NCBI RefSeq assembly: GCF_949987535.1
Contig: NC_080070.1
Coordinates: 7,188,016 to 7,252,015 of the forward strand
DNA length: 64,000 nt
DNA from: Balaenoptera acutorostrata
Taxonomy: Eukaryota; Chordata; Mammalia; Artiodactyla; Balaenopteridae
Reading direction: 5' to 3'
In this document: piece by piece, positions 57,319-64,000 of the stretch
Numbering within the stretch: position 1 is the stretch's first letter
Layout: every line of letters starts with the position of its first letter
Program-made: the position numbers and the translations under genes
Notes under the pieces: generated by a model
Told to the model about the DNA's origin: nothing
The model's input: only the letters and a program-made list of their open reading frames with translations
The model's database searches: none

Positions 57319-57325
57319 AGCATAG

Positions 57326-58319
57326 AAGAGGTGAAGTAGCCGTCTCAGAAAGTGAGAAAGCAAAGGTATACAAGACTGCCTAGCTACGTTCAATGCTGAC
57401 TTGAGATTTTGGTCACAGGTGAAGTTTGTCAGCACAGTTGTATGATTTTCCCCAGCAATGTTAGGCTGCTCGGATGTGGGCATGGGATAAGCGAATACCT
57501 GCGTTGTGATTTTGCCAGGTGCGTACAATACAGGGAGAGAGGGCCAAACAGGTAAGAGATTTGCAAGAGAGTGGCTGATGCGCTGGGTCATGGAATCCAA
57601 GCTGTGTGGGCAGGAGGAGAGAACACGAGGGGGAGGTGGGTGATGAAAAGCCTACGGGAACAGGAAAGAGGACCTGACAAGGTCAGAAGATAGAGGTGAT
57701 GGTCAGATACTGTGCCTGAAATCAAGACCTCAAAGGTGGAAGCATCACTGATGATCACAAGATGTGCATCTCAAATGCCGACTTGCTACACTACAGTGCT
57801 GAGCTTAGGGCCACCTACCACCCACTGGTCTATGTGTCGCTTGAGAACAGGGATCCTGCCTCACTTTTCTTAATGATGCTCAGCCCCGAGCCTGAATCTA
57901 GTACATAGTAAGTGTTTAATAGACATTTGTTGAATGAAAGAAAGGGAAATAAATCCTGTATGAACAGCTGTGCTAAGTGTCCCTACCTCCTCAAAGAGGG
58001 AAATGAGTTCCTCTGAGTTTAGGGCAGAACAGAGGACAGAACTCAGGCCAGGTGCCTGAACCACAAGCAAAAAATTCCAGGTACCTCCTTAAAAGTTAAA
58101 TGTTTTTCTACAAGCTTTTATTCCTTAGAGCCTAGTGCTGACACACAGGACTGTCTCCATGTGCCCACCCTCTCCCTGAGCTGCTTCAATAAGGGCTTCC
58201 TTCTCACATCTGCACCTGGGGAAGGTTGGGGCAGGGGGCCGTAGGGAGAAGAGAGAGGATGTGTAAGGGCCTGTGGAGGTCAGACACACAGGAGGGGAGA
58301 GTGGGGGAGGAGCCCAGGG
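57326..58319. other. Intergenic, with an L2 end
   Basis: An L2-like tail ('AGTACATAGTAAGTGTTTAA', 'TAGACATTTGTTGAATGAAA') lies at about 57,830-57,955. No gene is supported. Confidence 0.55.
57830..57955 (+). repeat. L2 LINE 3' end
   Basis: 'GAGAACAGGGATCCTGCCTC' followed by 'AGTAAGTGTTTAATAGACAT' and TTGTTGAATGAAAG is the standard L2 tail. Confidence 0.75.
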
Positions 58320-58415
58320 CTAGTTCATGCCTTCAACAGACATTTCCTGAGCCCCTACCATGTTCCCATCTGTGCCTGGTGCTGGGGACCCCTGGCTGAT
58401 TAAGACCTCAATCTT

Positions 58416-58532
58416 GGGACTTCCCTGGCAGTCCAGTGGTTGGGAATCCGCGCTCCAAATGCAGGGGGCGTGGGTTCGATCCCTGGATGGGGAACTAGGA
58501 TCCCTCATGCCGCACGGTGCGGCCAAAGAAAA
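58416..58532 (+). repeat. CHR-1-type SINE inserted in an older LINE-like repeat
   Basis: It opens GGGACTTCCCTGGCAGTCCA. An imperfect target duplication (GACCTCAATCTTGG before, GACTTCATCTTGG after) flanks it. The host sequence ('TTCAACAGACATTTCCTGAG', 'AAGGAGCTCATGGTCCAGAG') resumes after the SINE. Confidence 0.9.
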
Positions 58533-58549
58533 AGACTTCATCTTGGCGC

Positions 58550-59055
58550 CAAGGAGCTCATGGTCCAGAGAACGGTCCCCACTGCAGATATATCTGCCAG
58601 TGGTCATCGTCCTGGTTTCAGGATGCCAGGGTTAGTCTCTGCACCCAAGGCCAAGGGGCCTCTGTGGCTTGAGCTGCACATGCAGACCAACAAAGAGAAA
58701 TGATTGTCTTGTAAATGCCCTTGTGCACAGCAAGAGGGAGGGAAAGAGAAGGCAGCAAGGGCTGCGGGACTAGGAGAGGGAGCGATGCTCAGCCCAGCTC
58801 GTCACGCCATCAGGCCGGTCTAGTGTCCCTCCTCCCTGTCTTGTCCTCCTTCCAACCCAAAGAGTGCAGGGCCAGGCAAGGTTTTGTTGTTTCAAGTTTC
58901 AATCCGATCACTCCCTCTAGTGGACATCTGTTGAGTCTGTTTACCCAGCATCCATCTCTCCAGCTCTTTATTAATCCCCCATTTCTCACCTTTTCCCCCA
59001 AATACTCTCTCCTGAGAGATAAGCTCTAAGGTTGGTCATGTGAGTGAAGAAAACA
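58550..59055. other. Intergenic, nothing recognised
   Basis: No gene is supported before tRNA-Cys copy 8. Confidence 0.5.
59050..59053 (-). terminator. Pol III terminator for tRNA-Cys copy 8
   Basis: AAAA on + is TTTT on the tRNA strand, very close to the tRNA 3' end. Confidence 0.75.
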
Positions 59056-59127
59056 AGGGGGCACCCGGACTTGAACCAGGGACCTCTTGATCTGCAGTCA
59101 AGTGCTCTACCCCTGAGCTATACCCCC
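59056..59127 (-). tRNA. TRC-GCA: tRNA-Cys (GCA), copy 8
   Basis: This intact 72-base minus-strand tRNA has acceptor GGGGGTA/TGCCCCC (one G-T), D stem GCTC/GAGC, anticodon arm CTTGA-CTGCAGA-TCAAG (fully paired, better than the other copies), T arm CCTGG-TTCAAGT-CCGGG (one T-G wobble) and a T discriminator. A and B boxes are complete. AAAA at 59,050-59,053 gives TTTT on the tRNA strand, 2 bases past the end. It is very likely functional. Confidence 0.97.
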
Positions 59128-60249
59128 AGTTACAACTGTCCTGCTAATATCATTTCATGTCCAGAATCATGTTGCATTAACACTGACAGTCAGTGGCAGA
59201 GATTAAATTTCAACTGATAAAAAAAATTTTTAAGGAATTTAGATCAGAGAAGAAACTGACTTCCAGAAATTCAAAAGTTATCAGAACTCTCCCTTTTCTT
59301 TGCTTCCTTCTCAAATCAGCTTTAATCTCTCAAACCAATCTCTCCACGCAGCTGAGATCCCACCTCCAGCACCTCTAGGTTCACATCTCCACACCTTGGT
59401 TGCCAGAGAGAAAAGGGCTTAACTCTGAAAAATCCTAGAGAAGGCCTGGCCTGGCTGGGTTCCAGTGCAACCAGGGGACAGGGTACTTGAGTGGTATAAC
59501 CATTTCAGGAGTGACGTCACATAAGAATGTATCTGCTCCCACTCAGAATGCACGTCCATAGTACAGGGAGGGAGGGTGAGCCCCCAAAAGAAGTCAGGGG
59601 GAGCCAAGACATGGCCCCAGGGGGCCCCCTCTGCAGCTCTGGGCCTCGCCGGTCGCGTCTCCCATACTAAGCAAGAGAGCAGCCTATTGCCTCTGCTGCC
59701 CGGAGTCCTCAGAAGCCCTCCACAGCCACAGATTCCATGATGGTTTTCACCCGTTTATCCAGCAAGTACTTCGTAGGTGGCTACTGTGTGCCTGACCCTA
59801 ACAACCGCACAGTTCCTGGCCTCAGGAACGGACAGCCTAAAGGAGATGCCTGACACGGCAACAAGTGATAGAACGTGGTGAGAACCGGATGCTATGGGAA
59901 CACAGAGAGGGAGAGAGCATTCATTATTAGAAGCCTGACCAGAGGCGGGGGTCATGACATGCTCCCCATTTGAAATGGGTTGTGCACTCTGAGGGGCTTA
60001 TTTAATAAACAGCGGAGGTAGGGAAGGAATTCTGGGTGAAAATGGCACTAAGGACTAAGGAATCAGGTGAAGCTCTTGACCAGGTTCAAGAATGGCTGGT
60101 GCACACGGCTGGTGTTGGGTGAGGTGGGAGGGGGTCCTGGAGAGGAGATGGCACAGTCTGTGGGCAGCAGGACCCCCACGGGAACTGATGAGCCACGTGG
60201 GCCCTGGGTGTAACTCCAGGGAGAGAGAAGGGATAGTCAGACCCACCAA
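59128..60249. other. Intergenic; an old LINE-like piece but no gene
   Basis: The part at about 59,750-59,900 ('GGTGGCTACTGTGTGCCTGA') resembles an old L2/L3-type repeat. Otherwise nothing is recognised. Confidence 0.45.
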
Positions 60250-60329
60250 TGTGTTGAGGCTGGAGTTCAGAGCACTGACGGCAGGGCAAGAAGCTGGGGA
60301 TCAAGTCCTGATGCCGTCTCCGTGTTCTG

Positions 60330-60900
60330 AACGTCCTCTCTTATCCACATCACAGCCCACTTGGCAGACAAGATCTTTGGCCTTTCTATGCCTCTGTTTC
60401 CTCATCTGTTAAGTGGGGATTATAAAAGGCCCTACAACTGTGCGGATTAAATGAGATCCCTTAGAGCAGGGGTCAGCAAACTATAGCCCACAGCCACGGT
60501 ACAGCCCCAGGAGCAAAGAATGGTTTTGATATTTTCAAATGGCTGGAGGGTGGAAATGGTACAGAGTAAGTGCTTACTAAACATTAGCTGTTACTTCTAG
60601 TAATAATAATAATATATTGTGACCTGTGAAAATTATATGAAATGCAAATTTCAGAGTCCATCAAGTTTTATCAGAGCACAGCCGCTCTCACCCATCTCCA
60701 GCTGCTTTCCTCTACTAGGGCAGAGTTGAGTGGTTGCAACAGGGACCAAATGCCCATAAAACTAAAAATATGTACTCTTTGGCCCTTTTCAGAATAAAAT
60801 GTGCTGACTCCTGACTTCGAGTCTTTATAGAGTTCTGCCGGATGCAGAGCAAATACTTAATAAAAAGTAGCTATTGCCGGTATTATTATAGCCGTGGGCA
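60330..60900 (+). repeat. MIR SINE split by a hAT element
   Basis: The MIR core 'TGTTTCCTCATCTGTTAAGT' at about 60,398 runs to about 60,458. The tail ('AGCAAATACTTAATAAAAAG') resumes at about 60,822-60,900. The hAT element below sits between. Confidence 0.6.
60467..60813. mobile_element. Non-autonomous hAT-type DNA transposon with TIRs
   Basis: The ends are CAGGGGTCAGCAAAC and, inverted, CAGGAGTCAGCACA. Flanking 8-mers CCTTAGAG (60,459-60,466) and ACTTCGAG (60,814-60,821) match at six of eight positions, as expected for an old hAT duplication. No transposase is present. A (TAA)-type tract and a MIR-like tail occur inside. Confidence 0.75.
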
Positions 60901-61099
60901 AACACCGTTCACTGGGGAGTCCGGAGTCTCTGATTGCCTCACTTTGGGGCATCATCAGCTCCAGCTCCCTCCTCTCCCCAGGTCTACTTAGAGCTGACCA
61001 ACTGCTCCTCGCTGGGGTGGCGTGAACGGGCAGGAACAGGGGTGGGCACACGTCCTCGAAGAGCACGCACTGATTACACTGGTGGCAGGTATCTGGCCA

Positions 61100-61480
61100 T
61101 GACTCTCGAAATGACGAAAGCACATAACTCTGACCCAGAAACGAGACTTCTAGAAACTTAAAGACATATGCACATATTTGTGGAATGATGTTTGTGCAAG
61201 GCTATTCCACTGCACCATTATTTGTAATTCCAAAACGCTGGAAACAACCCAATTGTCCCTCATCCGAGGACTGGTTAAATAAGTCACAGAACATCCTAGA
61301 GTCGAACACTAATAGACAGCCATAAAAAATGGTGATGCTCTTCTCTTTATGCACTGATATGGAAAGACGGACAAAGAAGAAACAAAACAGCAAGCTGCAG
61401 AACAATGTATGTACACACCATATAGCGCCACCATCAGTGAGGAACAAAGGAAGGGAGAAAATATATTTGCTTCCATATGC
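61100..61480 (+). repeat. Old L1-like 3' fragment
   Basis: 'AAACGCTGGAAACAACCCAA' and 'CATCCGAGGACTGGTTAAAT' resemble an old L1 ORF2 end. It is diverged. Confidence 0.55.
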
Positions 61481-62291
61481 ATAAAAATTCTCTAGAAAGA
61501 TATACGGCCAACATTAGATGCCTGCAGGGAGGGGGAAGTGGAGGGGGGCAGAGGTTAGATGGAATATTCCTGCACACCCTTGCCTACTGTTCGAATGTTG
61601 AACCATGCAAACGCATTCTTTATTTCAGTATTTCATTACCCATCTAAGAAAGAAAGAAAGTGTAACAAGAACAGAAACACAATGTAGCCCAAGTGTCACC
61701 ATTTCTGTGATGCTCTCCCTCACCTCCACCCCCTCCCACTGGGCATCTATCCTCCACATAAACATGTACATTTTTTCGTACAAAAAATAAATGTAAAAGT
61801 TATTAAAACATTCACAATAAAGATACTAGGAGTGATACAGTTCCCAAACCCAGTTGTTTGTGTAAATTATAATAAAATGCAAATAAAAAAGGATGCATTA
61901 CTTGCAATTTCTAGCACCTTAACTTTACAGACCACTGGCTCTAGCACTAGTGTGATAATCTGTTTATTTACAGGCATCCCCACTAGACTGAGCTGCTTGA
62001 GAACAACCACTATGTTATATTTGCCTCTGAAGCCCCATCGTCGAACGCAGTACCTGGTACATAACTCAGGTTGAGAGAACCTTTCTGCGCTGACAAAGGC
62101 CAATCCTGACAGAGCGCCTTCTCCAGCTCAGCAGCAGGGGGAGGTGAGCACCTCTGGCACCTGCAGCATATGCAGATCCTGGTGCCACATCCACAGAGAG
62201 AGGAGGTCTGGGGGCCATGCCTGCATCCTCAGCTCATTCCTCCATCCACTAAGCCGTCCACCCTCTGCACGGCCACCAGCAATTTACCAGC
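61481..62291. other. Intergenic, possible L2 tail
   Basis: The part at about 61,975-62,075 ('GAACAACCACTATGTTATAT' and 'GCAGTACCTGGTACATAACT') looks like a decayed L2 end. No gene is supported. Confidence 0.4.
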
Positions 62292-62682
62292 TGCCTTAGT
62301 CTGCTTGGGCTGCCATCACAAAGTACAACAGACTGGGGGCTTAAACAACAGAAGTCAATTTTCACACAGTTCTGAAGGCTGCAAGTCCAAGATCTAGGTG
62401 TCAGCAGGGTTGGTTTCTTCTGAGACCCCTCTCCTCGGCGTACGGATGACCACCTTCTCACTATGTCCCCACAGGTTGTTTCCTCTGTGCATGTGCCTCA
62501 CTAGTGTCTCTTCCTCTTATAAGGACACCAGTCCTACTGGATCAGGACCCACCCTAATGGCCTCATTTAACCTAATCCCCTCTTTAAAGGCTTTATCTCC
62601 AAACATGACTACATTCTGAGGTATTGGGGGTTGGGACTTGAACCTACGAATTTTGGTGGGGGACACAATTCAGCCCATAACA
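62292..62682 (-). repeat. MaLR (MLT1-like) LTR, minus orientation
   Basis: It spans from 'TGCCTTAGTCTGCTTGGGCT' to 'GGACACAATTCAGCCCATAA' plus CA, the reverse complement of an almost complete MLT1-type LTR. It is the best-preserved of the four such copies here. Confidence 0.8.
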
Positions 62683-62917
62683 TCTACAAAATTAATCTGG
62701 TCACATCATTGCCTTCCAAAAACGTCTCTTGATCGCTAACATTTTGTTGTAGTTTTTGGTTTTTTGTTTGTTTGTTATCTAGCACTGACATTCTAAGATG
62801 GCAAGGCTGGTGGAATGGGTGACCTCACCAATTGGCGCCAATTTCTAAAACCCATCTTAAGAATAAGGAATAATTACTGCTCCTTTTCCCTGCCTGGGTT
62901 TGACACAGGGTAAGCAC

Positions 62918-63110
62918 TTTTTTTTTTTTTTTAACGTCTTTATTGGAGTACAATTGCTTTACAATGCTGTGTTCGTTTCTGCTTTATATCAAAGTGAATC
63001 AGCTATACATATACATATATCCCCATATCTCCTCCCTCTTGCGTCTCCCTCCCACCCTCCCTATCCCACCCCTCTAGGTGGTCACAAAGCACTGAGCCAA
63101 TCTCCCTGAA
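62918..63110 (-). repeat. Short L1 3' UTR fragment, minus, inserted in an L2-like tail
   Basis: A long T run is followed by 'CTTTATTGGAGTACAATTGC' and 'AGTGAATCAGCTATACATAT', which is antisense L1 3' UTR. AAGCAC occurs at both edges (62,912-62,917 and about 63,109) as a probable target duplication. The flanking 'TTAAATGAATGAATG' resembles an interrupted L2 tail. Confidence 0.8.
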
Positions 63111-63316
63111 GCACACTTTTTGTTAAATGAATGAATGTAGGACATTCCAGACCACCAATATCTAATGGCTGCCCACATCTCACAACACCATGCCAGATTT
63201 TGTCCCCAGGACTACAGGGTACAGCTCTTCTGTTTCTGTGGTGCACGCAGGCAACTCTGACACCATCGTGCTCGGGGACAGCCAGCCTAGCCACTTGCTC
63301 CTGGCTGCCACAGTCT

Positions 63317-64000
63317 TTTTAAAATTGGGAGTATAGTTGATTTACAATGTTGTGTTAGTTTCAGGTGTACAGCAAAGTGATTCAGTTATACACACACACA
63401 CACATATATTCTTTTTCAGATTCTTTTCCCTTATAGGTTATTACATAATATTGAGTATAGTTCCCTGTGCTATACAGTAGATCCTTGTTGGTTATCTATT
63501 TTATATATAGTAGTGTGTATATCCCAAACTCCTAATTTATCCCTCCCCACCCCTTTCCCATTTGGTAACTGTTAAGTTTTACTACATCTGCGGGTCTATT
63601 TCTATTTTGTAAATAAGTTCATTTGCATCTTTTTAGATTCCATATGTAAGTGATATCGTATGATATTGTCTTTGTCTGGCTTACTTCACTTAGTATGATA
63701 ATCTCTAGGTCCATCCATGTTGCTGCAAATGACATTATTTCATTCTTTTCTATGGCTGAGTAATATTCCATGGTGCGTGTATATAATATATACATGTATG
63801 TATGTGTGTGTGTGTGTGTGTATATATATATACCATTCATCTGTCAATGGACATTTAGGCTGCTTCCATGTCTTGCCTATTGTAAATAGTGCTGCAGTGA
63901 ACACTGGGTGCATGTATCTTTTTGAATTAGAGTTTTCTCAGGATATATGCTCAGGAGTGGGATTGCAGGATCATATGGTAACTCTATTATTAGTTTTTTA
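63317..64000 (-). repeat. L1 LINE 3' end, minus orientation, running off the window
   Basis: 'GTATAGTTGATTTACAATGT', 'TTCCCTGTGCTATACAGTAG' and 'TTACTTCACTTAGTATGATA' are antisense L1 3' UTR then ORF2 end. It continues past base 64,000. A (TG)n/(TA)n tract lies near 63,800-63,831. Confidence 0.9.

Noticed and set aside
9523..58532. tRNA-like heads and B boxes in the CHR SINEs
   Set aside because: They are SINE promoters descended from a tRNA; none folds as a complete cloverleaf, so they are not called as tRNA genes.
1..64000. Bacterial-type features such as operons, ribosome binding sites, CRISPR or phage attachment sites
   Set aside because: Splice sites, SINEs, LINEs and a KRAB-type zinc-finger gene show this is mammalian nuclear DNA; no such features were found.

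Overview
This is a 64 kb piece of mammalian nuclear DNA, most likely from a whale or dolphin (Cetacea). The strongest clue is a set of tRNA-derived SINEs of about 270-350 bp that open with a 'GGGCTTCCCTGGTGG'-type head and end in A-rich tails. This is the CHR-2 type, found with shorter CHR-1-type copies. I saw no clear ruminant BovB/Bov-tA element. There is no prokaryotic gene organisation.

Region 1 (1-4,900) holds the only protein-coding gene I can support: the 3' end of a KRAB-type C2H2 zinc-finger gene on the + strand, recognised as ZNF777. One 84-codon exon (54-305) is joined across a 3.2 kb intron to a long terminal exon (3,521-4,677) that encodes an acidic/linker segment and nine C2H2 fingers. 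A poly(A) signal follows at 4,887.

Region 2 (4,900-64,000) contains no convincing protein-coding gene. Its functional content is a dispersed array of eight tRNA-Cys(GCA) genes: five on + (18,995; 23,743; 29,949; 38,952; 40,705), then three on - (49,026; 50,144; 59,056). Seven have a Pol III T-run close downstream. The copy at 23,743 lacks one and has damaged stems. The copies at 38,952 and 49,026 also look damaged. A ZNF777-linked tRNA-Cys(GCA) array matches the known layout of human 7q36.1, so the locus looks like conserved synteny rather than a new system.

The rest is interspersed repeat: old MIR/L2, a broken minus-strand L1 across 41.9-48.5 kb, a younger 5'-truncated L1 with a perfect 15-bp target duplication (32.2-33.3 kb), MaLR-, ERVL- and ERV1-like LTRs, Tigger and hAT DNA transposons, and at least fifteen CHR SINEs. 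An orphan CpG island lies at about 13.3-13.96 kb. A 108-bp perfect tandem duplication lies just downstream of the second tRNA. I found no clear previously undescribed system. The most worthwhile follow-ups are the functional versus decayed tRNA-Cys copies, the orphan CpG island, the paired SUMO-like motifs at two same-phase ZNF777 exons, and a probable hAT-transposase fossil. Family names for old repeats are from pattern recognition, without a repeat-library search.
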